Assembly: GCA_020832185.1 (NCBI GenBank) | Contig: JAFIFE010000024.1 | Span: 1 to 56,264, forward strand | DNA length: 56,264 nt | Reading direction: 5' to 3' | DNA from: Alkalibacterium sp. | Lineage (GTDB): Bacteria; Bacillota; Bacilli; Lactobacillales; Carnobacteriaceae_A | Shown: piece after piece, positions 6,138 through 18,254 of the stretch | Numbering within the stretch: the first letter of the stretch is position 1 | Layout of the letters: each line of letters starts with the position of its first letter | The notes under the pieces: model-generated | Databases searched by the model: none | What the model saw: the letters and a program-made list of their open reading frames with translations, nothing else | Told to the model about the DNA's origin: nothing | Made by a program: the position numbers and the translations under genes

Positions 6138-7520
6138 TTATAGCGATAGCTTAACTACGCTCTCCACATGTGAAGTCTGTGGGAACATGTCTACTGGTTG
6201 AACTTTTTCAACAGTGTATCCACCTTCAACTAGCAAGGCTAAATCGCGCGCAAGAGTTGATGGGTTACAACTGACGTAAACCATTTTCTTCGGCTGCATT
6301 GTCAGTACGGCATCGATGAATTGTCCATCGAGTCCTTTTCTTGGAGGATCGACAACAAGCAAATCAGCTTTACGGTCCTCTTTGCTCCATTCCAGCATGA
6401 CGTCTTCAGCTGCTCCAACTTGATAAGTCACGTTCGAAATATCATTAAGCTCAGCATTTCGTCTGGCATCTATAACAGCTGGTTCGATCAGTTCGATTCC
6501 ATAAACGTGTTTCGCTTTTTCAGCTAAAGCAAGTGTAATTGTTCCAATCCCACTATAGGCATCAATAACTGTTTCTTCTCCAGTCAGTTCCGCAAATTCT
6601 AAAACTTTACTGTATAAGACTTCTGCCTGCAAAGTATTGACCTGGAAGAACGACCGATGGGAAATTTCAAATGTGTGACCTAATAATTTGTCCTGATATT
6701 TATCTTCTCCGTGAAGCACGATGACTTCTTGACCGAGAATCACATTCGTCTTCTTAGGATTTACGTTTTGAACGATACTGACCACTTCAGGGAGTGCCTC
6801 CAGGATATCTGGAACAATTTTGCTGTGTGGGAACAGTTTAGGCGTTCGCGTAACAAGAACAATCATCATTTCTCCAGTATGATACCCACGGCGAACAAGG
6901 ATATGACGCAGATTTCCGGTATTATCTTTTTCGTTGTAAGGTTTCACATTGTATTTACGCATAATGTCACGAACGACTACAACGGCTTTATCGATTTCCG
7001 GATCCTGGATTTTAAAATCTTCCATCGGAATCAAGTCGTGGCTGTTTTTTCTGAACACGCCTGTTTCCAGGTTTTCTTTGATTTTTCGGACAGGAATCTG
7101 AGCTTTGTTACGGTAGCCAAACGGCTTATCCATTCCAATAACATCGTTAACTTCTACGTCCGGTAATTTACCTATTTTAGTCAGGACATTTTCAACCTGA
7201 TTCTTTTTAAACGTCAATTGCGCTTCATAAGTCAGATGCTGCAATGGCATTGTCCCTGTCTGAGCATACGCTTTATCTTTCACTTCCACACGGTCTGGGC
7301 TTTGTTTCGTTATTTTAATAAGCTTCCCTACACCAAAGCTTTTGCCTATTTTAATGACTTTAAATTCGACTGTCTCATTAATAAGAGCTCCTTCAATAAA
7401 TAGTGGATACCCTTCTACTTTAGCTATGCCTAATCCTTCATGTGTTAAATCGATCACTTCTGCTTCGAGTACATTATTTTTTGCAACGGGTGCAGATTGT
7501 TTATTCGTATTATTCGTCAT
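6138..7520 (-). CDS. rlmD: 23S rRNA (uracil-5-)-methyltransferase, RlmD/RlmCD (TrmA) family
   Basis: An N-terminal TRAM RNA-binding domain (about residues 15-75, with the LTHEGLGIAK strand) is followed by the methyltransferase domain. The SAM-binding VIDAYSGIGTITLALA, VVDPPRKGLD and the nucleophile segment VSCNPSTLARDLALL with its catalytic Cys are all present. About 460 residues, normal for Gram-positive RlmCD/YefA, which makes m5U at 23S positions 747 and 1939; which of these this enzyme modifies cannot be told. The start at 7520 has GAGGAG seven bases upstream; the upstream ATG 7535 overlaps that site. It lies downstream of dagK, but a strong terminator (7576-7610) separates them, and a TATACT box near 7553-7558 may give its own promoter. 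Confidence 0.9.
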   Translation of the reverse strand: MTNNTNKQSAPVAKNNVLEAEVIDLTHEGLGIAKVEGYPLFIEGALINETVEFKVIKIGKSFGVGKLIKITKQSPDRVEVKDKAYAQTGTMPLQHLTYEAQLTFKKNQVENVLTKIGKLPDVEVNDVIGMDKPFGYRNKAQIPVRKIKENLETGVFRKNSHDLIPMEDFKIQDPEIDKAVVVVRDIMRKYNVKPYNEKDNTGNLRHILVRRGYHTGEMMIVLVTRTPKLFPHSKIVPDILEALPEVVSIVQNVNPKKTNVILGQEVIVLHGEDKYQDKLLGHTFEISHRSFFQVNTLQAEVLYSKVLEFAELTGEETVIDAYSGIGTITLALAEKAKHVYGIELIEPAVIDARRNAELNDISNVTYQVGAAEDVMLEWSKEDRKADLLVVDPPRKGLDGQFIDAVLTMQPKKMVYVSCNPSTLARDLALLVEGGYTVEKVQPVDMFPQTSHVESVVKLSL

Positions 7521-7575
7521 TACACGTCTCCTCATTTATCTGGTCTATTCTCAGTATACACTGGGTTTGGGCATT

Positions 7576-7610
7576 AAGAAAGCGCACAGGGACTATCTGT
7601 GCGCTTTCTT
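7576..7610. terminator. strong terminator between dagK and rlmD
   Basis: A 14-bp inverted repeat (AAGAAAGCGCACAG with its complement) closes a short loop immediately after the dagK stop codon. T-rich ends are present on both sides. It should end the gat-dagK transcript before rlmD. Confidence 0.8.
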
Positions 7611-7613
7611 CTC

Positions 7614-8621
7614 TTATTCGTCTTCCAATTGGGAGACCCCTTGTATAAATTCACTTTCTTTTTCAATGGTTACAGCGTCACGGCTATCTATCGCCAAGTG
7701 CATGCGTTTAATATCCGCCACGAGTTCCATGTGCTGCTGGTACATAATAAATTCAACGGGTGCGTCTCCACCGTATTCTCCATCAATATTGATCATCAAT
7801 TGCTGATCGTTTATGGTTTCAGCAATGACTTTGGATGTTTTAGTATAAATCACTTTAGGGTGATTCACGTGTCTGCCATCATTCAAAATCATAGTGAGTA
7901 GTCGGAGTATTTCAACGATATTGGTCGTTTTTACGATAATCAGGGTGAATTTGCCATCCCCGAGTCGTTTATCGGGTGCGATTTTTTCAAATCCGCCCAC
8001 AGAGTTTGTCAGTGCAACGAATATAATCGATGCTGTGCCTTCATAAACCCCTTCATCATAAGTGACTCTGACAGGTACTTTTCCAACCCGCGGCAGCAAT
8101 TCAGCACCTTTGACAAAGTAAGCGAGAGATCCAAATATCGATTTCATATTTGCAGGGACATCATAAGTTAGCTCAGTAAGAGACCCGGCTGCCCCAATAT
8201 TCATAAAGTAACGTTCCTGCGTAGCTGTAATAGCTTTCCCGATATCCATTTTAATAAACTGATGTGTGTTGATCAGTTCGGCCGCTTTGACGTAATCGTT
8301 GCGGGGTATTTTCAATGCTCGAGCATAATCATTAGTCGTTCCGGATGGAATGATTGCCAGTTTAGGACGGGTGGAATGAGGGGCAATTCCATTAATCACT
8401 TCATTGATCGTCCCATCCCCACCTGCAGCAATGATTAAGTCGAATCCGTCTTGGGTGCAGCGGTCAGCTTCATTTTGAGCACTTAATTCAGCCGGCGTTG
8501 TACAGAAGGCGCTGGTTTCATATCCGCATTGTTCATAGACATTTAATATATCTGGTATTGCCCGTTTAAGTGTTTCTCTTCCAGATGTAGGGTTGTAAAT
8601 GATTCTGGCTCGTCGCCTCAT
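7614..8621 (-). CDS. dagK: diacylglycerol kinase (lipid kinase family)
   Basis: 335 residues with the diacylglycerol/sphingosine kinase catalytic layout: IIYNPTSGRE near the N-terminus, the nucleotide motif GGDGTINEVINGI at residues 67-79 and LAIIPSGTTNDYARAL further on. In Firmicutes DgkB/DagK (B. subtilis YerQ) phosphorylates the diacylglycerol released when phosphatidylglycerol feeds lipoteichoic acid synthesis, returning it to the phospholipid pool; this fits the LtaS-family gene at 31990. It follows gatB by about 23 bases with GGAGGGG ahead of its ATG, in the conserved gatCAB-dagK order. The C-terminal acidic tail (SQLEDE) is unremarkable. Confidence 0.92.
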   Translation of the reverse strand: MRRRARIIYNPTSGRETLKRAIPDILNVYEQCGYETSAFCTTPAELSAQNEADRCTQDGFDLIIAAGGDGTINEVINGIAPHSTRPKLAIIPSGTTNDYARALKIPRNDYVKAAELINTHQFIKMDIGKAITATQERYFMNIGAAGSLTELTYDVPANMKSIFGSLAYFVKGAELLPRVGKVPVRVTYDEGVYEGTASIIFVALTNSVGGFEKIAPDKRLGDGKFTLIIVKTTNIVEILRLLTMILNDGRHVNHPKVIYTKTSKVIAETINDQQLMINIDGEYGGDAPVEFIMYQQHMELVADIKRMHLAIDSRDAVTIEKESEFIQGVSQLEDE

Positions 8622-8644
8622 ATACGTCCCCTCCTTTGCCTTTA

Positions 8645-10078
8645 CTATCTTTTATCAAGCTCTTCTTTTAATAGTTTGTTCACCATACCCGGATTTGCCT
8701 GACCTTTAGTTTGTTTCATGATTTGACCGACTAAAAATCCTAATGCGCGGTCTTTTCCGTTTTTGTAGTCTTCAATCGACTGCTCGTTTTTATCGAGTGT
8801 CTCTGAAATGATAGGAATAAGTTTGGATGGGTCACTTAATTGAACCAGTCCTTTTTCTTCAACGAATACTTTCACATCATCGCTGCCTTTAGTCACTAAC
8901 TCTTTAAAGACTTTTTTGGCAATCTTAGACGAAATCGTTCCGTCAGCAATCAAATTGATCATTTCTGCTAATGCTTTAGGTGTCAGTGCAGTATCAAGCA
9001 ATTCGATCTGCTCACTGTTTACATACGCTGAAACTTCTCCCATCAGCCAGTTAGAGGCTTGTTTAGGGTCTGCGCCATGCTCCACTGTTTCCTGGAAAAA
9101 GTCAGACATTTCTACTGTAGCTGTTAAAACGACAGCATCATATGCCGGCAGTCCGTATTCTTTTACGTAGCGTGCTTGTCTTTCTTTAGGCATTTCTGGA
9201 AGAGACTCTCTTGCTTCGCTGATCCATTCTTCACTGATTTCCAGGTTTGGAATATCTGGTTCAGGGAAGTAACGGTAGTCACTTGATCCTTCCTTTGTAC
9301 GCATAAGGAGCGTGCCGCCTGTCGTCTCGTCATAGCGGCGGGTCTCCTGCTGTAATTCTCCGCCTGCATTCAATACTTTCTCCTGACGATTGATCTCATA
9401 TTCCAGTCCTTTTTTAACATAAGAAAATGAGTTCAAGTTTTTGATTTCCGCTTTTGTCCCGAATTCTTCCTGACCAAACGGACGTAGAGAAATATTTGCA
9501 TCACAGCGCATAGAGCCTTCCTGCATTTTAACGTCAGATACTTTAGTAAATTGAATAAGCTGTTTAATGGTTTCAAGGTACGCATGAGCCTCTTCAGGTG
9601 AACGCATATCCGCTTCAGACACGATTTCAATTAGCGGGGTGCCCTGACGATTCAAGTCGACGTAAGAAGCGCCATCTTCTCCGTGCATATTTTTTCCGGC
9701 ATCTTCTTCTAAATGGACGCGCTCGATTCGGATTTTCTTCGTTTCGCCATTAACTTCGATCTCGATCCATCCATCATAGCCTATAGGCTGATCGAATTGT
9801 GAGATCTGGTAGGCTTTAGGATTATCCGGGTAAAAATAGTTTTTACGGTCAAACTTTGTGTGTGTAGCAATTTTACAGTTTAATGCTAACGCTGCTTTCA
9901 TTCCGAATTCGATTGCCTGCTTGTTTACGACAGGCAAGACTCCCGGATGACCCCAGTCGATCACATTTGTATTGGTATTGGGTTCAGCACCAAAATGAGC
10001 CGGGGATGGTGAAAACATCTTTGATTCTGTCTTCAATTCAACGTGGACTTCTAATCCTATAACTGTTTCTAAATTCAT
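8645..10078 (-). CDS. gatB: aspartyl/glutamyl-tRNA amidotransferase subunit B
   Basis: 477 residues, full length. The signature [16 protein letters not shown] opens the protein; [18 protein letters not shown] and the [10 protein letters not shown] motif of the amidotransferase core follow, and the C-terminal helical/YqeY-type tRNA-binding domain ends in the usual [16 protein letters not shown]. GatB binds the mischarged Glu-tRNA(Gln) (or Asp-tRNA(Asn)), activates it with ATP and receives ammonia from GatA through a tunnel. It starts three bases after the gatA stop, giving the compact gatC-gatA-gatB operon. Firmicutes lacking glutaminyl-tRNA synthetase need this enzyme for Gln-tRNA. Confidence 0.96.
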   Translation of the reverse strand: MNLETVIGLEVHVELKTESKMFSPSPAHFGAEPNTNTNVIDWGHPGVLPVVNKQAIEFGMKAALALNCKIATHTKFDRKNYFYPDNPKAYQISQFDQPIGYDGWIEIEVNGETKKIRIERVHLEEDAGKNMHGEDGASYVDLNRQGTPLIEIVSEADMRSPEEAHAYLETIKQLIQFTKVSDVKMQEGSMRCDANISLRPFGQEEFGTKAEIKNLNSFSYVKKGLEYEINRQEKVLNAGGELQQETRRYDETTGGTLLMRTKEGSSDYRYFPEPDIPNLEISEEWISEARESLPEMPKERQARYVKEYGLPAYDAVVLTATVEMSDFFQETVEHGADPKQASNWLMGEVSAYVNSEQIELLDTALTPKALAEMINLIADGTISSKIAKKVFKELVTKGSDDVKVFVEEKGLVQLSDPSKLIPIISETLDKNEQSIEDYKNGKDRALGFLVGQIMKQTKGQANPGMVNKLLKEELDKR

Positions 10079-10081
10079 GTC

Positions 10082-11548
10082 TTACTCCCCTCCCTTTAAT
10101 GATGGTTTTCTTGACAGATGATCGGTTTCTTTTTCAAATGCATAAGCCACTCGGTACATCATTTGTTCATCAAAATGTTTGCTGATGATCTGCATACCTA
10201 CAGGCATATCATTTGAGAATCCACAAGGGACGGATAGTGACGGGACTCCAGCCAGGTTTACGGGTACAGTCAAAATATCTGACATATACATCGCCAAAGG
10301 ATCATCGATTTTTCCACCTATTTCGAAAGCCGTTGTTGTAGTTGTTGGTGCGACTAGTACATCGACTTCTTTAAACACTTTATCAAAGTCGTTTCTTATC
10401 AATGTCCGTGCCTGAGCGGCTTTTTTAAAGTGAGCATCATAAAACCCAGAACTCAGTGAGAATGTCCCCAGCATGATACGACGCTTCACTTCCAGTCCAA
10501 ACCCTTCAGAACGGGATTTAACGTAAATATCTTCTAATGATTCAACATTTTCAGAACGATAGCCGTAACGGATACCATCAAAACGCTGAAGGTTACTTGA
10601 GGCTTCTGAAGAAGCAATAATATAGTAGGCAGGTATGCCGTATTTAGAATGCGGCAAGCTGACTTCAACGATTTCTGCGCCCAATTTTTCGTATAAATCC
10701 AGTGCTTCACGGACAGCTTTAATCACACCGTCCTCTTTGGCATCTTCATTGTAGTATTCTTTAGGGACACCAATTCGCAGGCCTTTAACACCATTATCGA
10801 TGCCTTCCGTGAAATCAGGTGTCTCTCCCTGATAGGATGTCGAATCTCTTGAATCATGCCCGCTTATCGCATTTAATACCAGTGCGTTATCTTTAACTGT
10901 ACGTGTAAATGGTCCGATCTGATCTAAACTAGATCCGAAAGCAATTAATCCGTAACGCGATACACGACCGTATGTAGGTTTAACTCCTACCAAGCCAGTG
11001 AACGCAGCAGGTTCACGGACAGAACCTCCAGTATCAGAACCTAATGACACAGGAACTTGTCCTGCAGCAACGGCCGCAGCCGATCCTCCAGAAGAGCCTC
11101 CTGGGACTTTGTTCAGATCCCATGGGTTTCGGGTCAATTTAAAGGCAGAGTTCTCAGTCGATCCGCCCATGGCAAACTCGTCCATGTTCAGTTTCCCGAT
11201 CGTGATCATCCCGACCTCTTTTAATTTTTCAATAACAGTAGCGTCATAAACAGGCACGAAGTCTTCCAGCATCTTGGATGCAGCGGTAGTCGTCACATCT
11301 TTAGTCATAATGTTATCTTTGATGCCAATGGGCAGCCCACTTAAGATGTTGGATGGATCTATGCCTCTTTCATCCGTTTCTCTTGCTGTTTTTAATGCCT
11401 CTTCTTTATTTAAACCTAAAAAGGCGCCTATCGATTCATCTGTTTCTTCAATGCGTTTATAAGATGCTTCGACTAAATCCACAGCAGTAACTTCTTTATT
11501 CACTAATTTCTCATGCAGTTCTTCTAATGTATAATCCAAAAAGTTCAT
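10082..11548 (-). CDS. gatA: aspartyl/glutamyl-tRNA amidotransferase subunit A (amidase)
   Basis: 488 residues of the amidase-signature family. The Ser-cisSer-Lys triad is visible: Lys77 in PIGIKDNI, Ser152 in [12 protein letters not shown] and Ser176 in [11 protein letters not shown]. GatA hydrolyses glutamine and supplies ammonia to GatB for Glu-tRNA(Gln) transamidation. The start overlaps the gatC stop by one base (TAATG), so translation is coupled. A GGGGGAG in the end of gatC provides the ribosome binding site. Confidence 0.96.
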   Translation of the reverse strand: MNFLDYTLEELHEKLVNKEVTAVDLVEASYKRIEETDESIGAFLGLNKEEALKTARETDERGIDPSNILSGLPIGIKDNIMTKDVTTTAASKMLEDFVPVYDATVIEKLKEVGMITIGKLNMDEFAMGGSTENSAFKLTRNPWDLNKVPGGSSGGSAAAVAAGQVPVSLGSDTGGSVREPAAFTGLVGVKPTYGRVSRYGLIAFGSSLDQIGPFTRTVKDNALVLNAISGHDSRDSTSYQGETPDFTEGIDNGVKGLRIGVPKEYYNEDAKEDGVIKAVREALDLYEKLGAEIVEVSLPHSKYGIPAYYIIASSEASSNLQRFDGIRYGYRSENVESLEDIYVKSRSEGFGLEVKRRIMLGTFSLSSGFYDAHFKKAAQARTLIRNDFDKVFKEVDVLVAPTTTTTAFEIGGKIDDPLAMYMSDILTVPVNLAGVPSLSVPCGFSNDMPVGMQIISKHFDEQMMYRVAYAFEKETDHLSRKPSLKGGE

Positions 11549-11853
11549 TAGGCTTCGCTCCCCCCATTGTCAAACATTGCAGGCACTTCAATGTAGCCAT
11601 TTTTACGTGTTTTGACATTTTTAAATAACGCTTCTTTATCCGTTCCTTTTTCAGCTTTATCTTCACGCCAAACATTATGGTGAGAGATTCCGTGATACGT
11701 CCCCTCTACGCCCTCTGTATCCAGGCCTTCAAGTTGTTCTACCATATCAATTATAGAATCTATTTCTGTCGTGAACTTATGAATATCATTTTCTTCAATC
11801 TCAAGTTTAGCCAGTTTTGCGACTTGCTTAACTGTTTCTTCGTTGATCGCCAT
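11548..11853 (-). CDS. gatC: aspartyl/glutamyl-tRNA amidotransferase subunit C
   Basis: About 101 residues, the usual GatC size: [20 protein letters not shown] at the N-terminus, then DIVEQL-like helix and the C-terminal [11 protein letters not shown]. GatC wraps around the GatA/GatB interface and stabilises the complex. The start at 11853 (MAINEE) is chosen because AGAAGGG lies nine bases upstream; ATG 11862 directly abuts that site. The reading frame continues upstream into the end of camS, but that part is not GatC-like. First gene of gatCAB, 32 bases after the CamS gene. Confidence 0.93.
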   Translation of the reverse strand: MAINEETVKQVAKLAKLEIEENDIHKFTTEIDSIIDMVEQLEGLDTEGVEGTYHGISHHNVWREDKAEKGTDKEALFKNVKTRKNGYIEVPAMFDNGGSEA

Positions 11854-11884
11854 CTTGATCATCCCTTCTTTCTTTGAATTCATT

Positions 11885-13108
11885 TTAGTTAAAGATGTAT
11901 ACTTCGTATTCCTCTGCCTCATTGTCTTTGTATAGGAAGGCTTCCATGCCATTCAAGGATTCAATCCTGATCTCAATTGGAATATCCGCAGGAAGAAAAT
12001 TGGTCGCTGCTTCATTAATAAACTGCGTAAAGGCTATGATTTCTCCTTTTCCGTAAAATTGAGTCATGATATCGATTTGTAAATGAACCAGCTGCTCTTC
12101 TATATAATGAGCCACACCAGTGATCCCACTCACATTCGGGAAGAACCCTTCTACTTCTGAGCGGAAATTAGCAAAGTTGTTTCCTTCAGCACTTTGCATA
12201 TTTTCTAAAGGAAAGACTATTCGACTTTCATTCATCCCATTCCAGTTGGAGATGGAGGTGCTTCCGTTTTCGCTTATTCCTTCAGCAATATACGTGCCTG
12301 CTGCCAGATTGTCCTGTCTTGACTGTTCAAATAAGGCAACCATGATAGGCACTTCTTCCAGTCCAGTCAGTTCTCTCATTTGAGACACAATCTCATCAGC
12401 CATTCGCTGACCTTCCTGCATTAACTCCTGTGTGGATATTTCCTGTTCAAGTGTTGGTCCAAACTGATATGCAGGATAATAATCAACAGAGTTCAGTGCA
12501 AGTCCAATACTGACTCCTGACAATTCCAGGCCATCTTCAGTTTGGATATAAAAATCATGTTCCAGAATCGAACTCAAATAGTTAGGATTGCGTTCGTTTG
12601 GATCCGTGCTCCCTGTTGCTTCAGGGTTAAGACCTAAATCTTCTGTTTCATCTCCATCTTCAGTCTCTGTCTCTTCCTCATCTTCTGATTCATCGGTTTC
12701 AACAGCTTCCTGACGTCTCAACCAGCTCGTCACTAGATCAGAAGGAATAAACTGCCCCTCCTGAAAAAAGTGCGTATCTGTAGGAAAATACTTTTGAGAC
12801 AGACGCATCAAGTCGCTTTCAAATATCTTAATGTTGATATTTGAATTTAAATTTCGCGTAATGCCTCTGGATTGACTGGGTGCATAGGTCCCATCCTCAT
12901 TGATGACCGGACGATAGTACCCTGAGTCGATCTGTACTTCAACTATAGATGTTTCATCTTCAGTTTGTCCATTGCTTTCCCCTTCTTCAACTTGATCGAT
13001 GTCTTCTTGAGCCGGCTGATCAGGATCAACTGGATCCGGGAAGAAGCCACATGCTGATAGGAACAAAGCAGTTGCCAGCAGTAAACTATAAAGCTTTTTC
13101 TTTCTCAC
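11885..13108 (-). CDS. camS: CamS family sex-pheromone precursor lipoprotein
   Basis: A 407-residue exported lipoprotein: a short basic N-terminus, a hydrophobic core and the lipobox LSAC with Cys20, then a very acidic low-complexity linker (about residues 25-50 and again near 125-150). The rest matches the CamS family found between ligA and gatC across Firmicutes. In Enterococcus faecalis the signal peptide of CamS is processed to the heptapeptide pheromone cAM373; here the stretch before the lipobox Cys reads TALFLSA, which resembles it. The function of the mature protein is not established. It is preceded by ligA by about 20 bases. Confidence 0.9.
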   Translation of the reverse strand: MRKKKLYSLLLATALFLSACGFFPDPVDPDQPAQEDIDQVEEGESNGQTEDETSIVEVQIDSGYYRPVINEDGTYAPSQSRGITRNLNSNINIKIFESDLMRLSQKYFPTDTHFFQEGQFIPSDLVTSWLRRQEAVETDESEDEEETETEDGDETEDLGLNPEATGSTDPNERNPNYLSSILEHDFYIQTEDGLELSGVSIGLALNSVDYYPAYQFGPTLEQEISTQELMQEGQRMADEIVSQMRELTGLEEVPIMVALFEQSRQDNLAAGTYIAEGISENGSTSISNWNGMNESRIVFPLENMQSAEGNNFANFRSEVEGFFPNVSGITGVAHYIEEQLVHLQIDIMTQFYGKGEIIAFTQFINEAATNFLPADIPIEIRIESLNGMEAFLYKDNEAEEYEVYIFN

Positions 13109-13130
13109 TCGTTGCCACTCTCATTTCTAT

Positions 13131-15170
<2,040 letters not shown>

Positions 15171-17426
15171 TTAATTAATTTTATCGATTGGAGCAAAACT
15201 AGCAAGTAATGGCTTGATTCCAATTCCAGGGAAAGCAATATCCAGCTGGAGATCGTCTCCTGTGCCGCTTACTTTTACAATTGTTCCAATTCCCCATACT
15301 TTATGTTTCACTTTTTCTCCCACAGTCCAGTCCAGTTTTTCTGCCCCGCTGTTGCCCGTTGGATGAGCAGTTATCTTGGGTGCTTTAGCTTTTTTGGCTG
15401 TTTTAGAAAACGGATCATTGACACTGCTGCCGAATCCTTTGTACATCCCATTTGAAAACGGACGGATAGAATTCGATTCTTCTTTCTCTACTGCATCGTC
15501 ACTGATTTCATCTAAGAATCGTGAGACTCTATTCGACTGGACGCGGCCATAGAGAGTCCGAGTAGACGCATTAGTCATAAATAATTTTTCTTCTGCTCGT
15601 GTAATTCCCACATACGCCAGTCGTCTTTCTTCTTCCATTTCATCTTCATCCATTTCAGCTCTTGAAAGAGGGAACAGCCCTTCTTCCATGCCGATCAGAA
15701 AGACGATTGGAAATTCCAGTCCTTTAGCCGCATGCAGAGTCATCAGGGTCAGTTCACTCGTCGGTTCTTCTTCAAGCCGGTCGATGTCTGAAATCAGTGA
15801 CAGATCCGTCAGGAAATCGATCAGACTTTTATCCTCCTGTGGTGACTCGTCGTACTGATTGGTCACGGTCAACAGTTCCTGGATATTCTCAATACGTGTT
15901 TCTGATTCAAGGGTCCGTTCTTTTTTCAAAGTCGGAAGGTAATCGGATTTATCCAGTACTTCTTCTGTCAATTCTGTAATCGGCAGAAATTCTGACATCT
16001 TTCGGAAATCCTGGATCATTAAAGCAAATTCTTCCACTTTTTTTGCAGCTCGCGCAGACAGGTTCATGCTTGAGGCATTGAGGGCAGCCTCGTATAAGCT
16101 CCAGCCCATTTCTTCAGCTGCAGCAGCCAGTTTTTCAACCGTGCTTGCACCGATCCCTCTCTTAGGCTCGTTCACTATACGGGCGAAACTCAAGTTATCC
16201 TTTGGATTTGCAATTAATGTCAGATACGCTAAGGTATCTTTTATTTCTTTACGGTCATAGAATTTGTGACCGCCAACCATTTTGTAAGGAATATTTGTCT
16301 TTATCAATGTTTCTTCCATTACTCGTGACTGAGCATTCGTTCTATACAGGACTGCGAAATCCCCGTACTGTTTCTTTGAATCATTCTCGATTTCTTTTTG
16401 AATCTGCTGAACGACGAAACGAGATTCTTCGTGCTCATTCCCCGCTCTATAGTATGTGATTTTTTCTCCACTATGGTTATCTGTCCACAGGCTTTTATCT
16501 TTACGATTCAAGTTATTTGATATGACATCATTGGCCGCTTTTAAAATGGTTTGAGTGGACCGGTAATTCTGTTCCAAAAAGACCACTCGCGCATCTGGAT
16601 AGTCTCGTTCAAAGGTCATGATATTTTCCATGTCAGCTCCACGCCACCCATAAATACTCTGGTCCGCATCTCCTACTACACAGATGTTGCGCAGACGGTC
16701 AGCCAGCATTTTAACCAATTTATACTGAGCATGGTTTGTATCCTGATACTCATCTACGTGAATATACTGAAATTTACTCTGATAGTATTCAAGTACATCT
16801 TTGTGGTCCTCAAACAGCTTCACTGTCAGCATGATCAGGTCATCAAAATCGACTGTTTCAGCTTGTCTGAGTTCTCGCTGATAGTGAGTATAGCAATCTG
16901 CCACGATTTTTCCGAAAAAATCATGGGCCTGATTATTATATTCTGAGGCGTCCTGCAGTTTATTTTTAGCGTTGCTTATTTCTGAAATAATAGCTCTTGG
17001 ATTATATTTTTTAGGATCGATATTCAATCGTTTTAGTATTTTTTTCATCAAAGTCAACTGTTCGGATGGATCAGCTATGGTAAAGGAAGAGCTGTAACCT
17101 ATACGGTCGATTTCTCGTCTCAGTATGCGTACACACATGGAGTGAAATGTGGATACCCATACATCGCTCCCGCCTTCCTCAGAGAGTTTTGCTACTCTGT
17201 TTTTCATTTCAGAGGCTGCCTTATTAGTAAAGGTGATCGCCAGGATATTCCAGGGATTGACTCCCTTTTCCTGGATCAAGTAAGAGATTCGATGGGTCAA
17301 GACTCTCGTTTTACCAGAACCGGCTCCGGCCATAATCAATAAAGGTCCGTCAGTGTGTTTAACTGCCTCTTTTTGCTTAGGGTTCATACCCGTTAATATA
17401 TCGTCTCGCAGTACCACTTTCTTCAT
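15171..17426 (-). CDS. pcrA: ATP-dependent DNA helicase PcrA (UvrD/Rep family)
   Basis: About 750 residues of superfamily 1 helicase. Walker A AGAGSGKT is at 33-40, Walker B is VDEYQDTN, motif III is GDADQSIYGWRGAD, motif IV is QNYRST and motif VI is VGITRAEEKL. The C-terminal Tudor-like module (KVKHKVWGIGTIVKV) that contacts RNA polymerase is present. PcrA translocates 3'-5' and acts in repair, rolling-circle replication and removal of RecA. ATG 17426 abuts the AAAGG site, so GTG 17417, nine bases downstream of it, may be the true start. First gene of the pcrA-ligA-camS-gatCAB block. Confidence 0.96.
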   Translation of the reverse strand: MKKVVLRDDILTGMNPKQKEAVKHTDGPLLIMAGAGSGKTRVLTHRISYLIQEKGVNPWNILAITFTNKAASEMKNRVAKLSEEGGSDVWVSTFHSMCVRILRREIDRIGYSSSFTIADPSEQLTLMKKILKRLNIDPKKYNPRAIISEISNAKNKLQDASEYNNQAHDFFGKIVADCYTHYQRELRQAETVDFDDLIMLTVKLFEDHKDVLEYYQSKFQYIHVDEYQDTNHAQYKLVKMLADRLRNICVVGDADQSIYGWRGADMENIMTFERDYPDARVVFLEQNYRSTQTILKAANDVISNNLNRKDKSLWTDNHSGEKITYYRAGNEHEESRFVVQQIQKEIENDSKKQYGDFAVLYRTNAQSRVMEETLIKTNIPYKMVGGHKFYDRKEIKDTLAYLTLIANPKDNLSFARIVNEPKRGIGASTVEKLAAAAEEMGWSLYEAALNASSMNLSARAAKKVEEFALMIQDFRKMSEFLPITELTEEVLDKSDYLPTLKKERTLESETRIENIQELLTVTNQYDESPQEDKSLIDFLTDLSLISDIDRLEEEPTSELTLMTLHAAKGLEFPIVFLIGMEEGLFPLSRAEMDEDEMEEERRLAYVGITRAEEKLFMTNASTRTLYGRVQSNRVSRFLDEISDDAVEKEESNSIRPFSNGMYKGFGSSVNDPFSKTAKKAKAPKITAHPTGNSGAEKLDWTVGEKVKHKVWGIGTIVKVSGTGDDLQLDIAFPGIGIKPLLASFAPIDKIN

Positions 17427-17545
17427 CCTTTCAGGTCTTCATACATTGTTTTATTATACAGAAAATACCAGTGGCTTACCACAACTGTCTTGTATAGTTT
17501 ACACTTTCGTCATCAAGTGTTCGCTCGTTTGAAAGCAAAAATAAT

Positions 17546-17577
17546 CCCTCTAGCGGTGGGCTTCACCAGTTAGAGGG
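17546..17577 (-). terminator. terminator after the GntR gene
   Basis: CCCTCTA pairs with TAGAGGG, with an inner GTG/CAC pairing, just downstream of the GntR stop codon on the minus strand. A T-rich stretch follows in that direction. Confidence 0.7.
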
Positions 17578-17592
17578 GGGAAATTGTTTTAG

Positions 17593-18243
17593 TTAATCAT
17601 CTACGCCTTGAATCAGATTTATCAGTAACTGATTTAACAGGATACGGACTTCTCTTCTCGCATAAATATAATCATTTCTGCTGATCAGTTCCGCTAGTGT
17701 TTTATAATGAGTCAGTTTGACTGGTCTGCTCTTTTTGAGAATGTCAGACGCAAATTCACTCGACGATACAATTGATGTCAGTGTATTAATGATCGAGTCG
17801 TTCATATAGGTGTTTTCATGATGACTTAATACATCTACCCAGAACTCTTTTTCTAATAATTCGAAGTGATCAGACCTGCTAGTCACAGATTTTTCCATTA
17901 ACTGGACCTTGTCTATAAACCCTTGTGACTTAATCGTTTTTTCTGATAGCTCCAGAGTGTAAAGAACATGCTGAAGGAGGGCCTCGAGGTAATACAGTCT
18001 TTCTTTTACCCCTTTAAAATCAATAACTGCGTTCGCTACAAAGACACCTTTATTCGGGGTAATTGAAACGAACCCTTCTTTTTCCAGCCGAATAAAGGCA
18101 TTTCTGATTGGCGTACGACTGATTTCCAGTGACTCGGCAATTTCCATTTCCTTTATCTGCCTGCCTTCAAGCCAGTTATCTGTCGTTATTTGTCTTTTTA
18201 TATAAGCGTATGCTTTCTCTTCAACTTTTCGTCTGCGTTCCAT
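17593..18243 (-). CDS. GntR-family transcriptional regulator (FadR-like)
   Basis: About 216 residues. The winged helix-turn-helix is clear at the N-terminus (EMEIAESLEISRTPIRNAFIRL then GFVSITPNKGVFVA), followed by an all-helical C-terminal region of FCD type that usually binds a carboxylate or other small ligand. Metal-ligand histidines of FCD proteins are only partly recognisable. ATG 18243 sits six bases after GAAGGA; an upstream TTG (18249) would touch it. It follows the PurK-like gene by about 12 bases and is probably co-transcribed with it, so the natural guess is that its ligand relates to that pathway. Confidence 0.85.
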   Translation of the reverse strand: MERRRKVEEKAYAYIKRQITTDNWLEGRQIKEMEIAESLEISRTPIRNAFIRLEKEGFVSITPNKGVFVANAVIDFKGVKERLYYLEALLQHVLYTLELSEKTIKSQGFIDKVQLMEKSVTSRSDHFELLEKEFWVDVLSHHENTYMNDSIINTLTSIVSSSEFASDILKKSRPVKLTHYKTLAELISRNDYIYARREVRILLNQLLINLIQGVDD

Positions 18244-18254
18244 AGGCAATCCTT

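Noticed and set aside
6711-7166. 151-codon plus-strand open frame
   Set aside because: It lies wholly inside the well supported rlmD gene on the other strand, has no ribosome binding site of note and no recognisable protein features.
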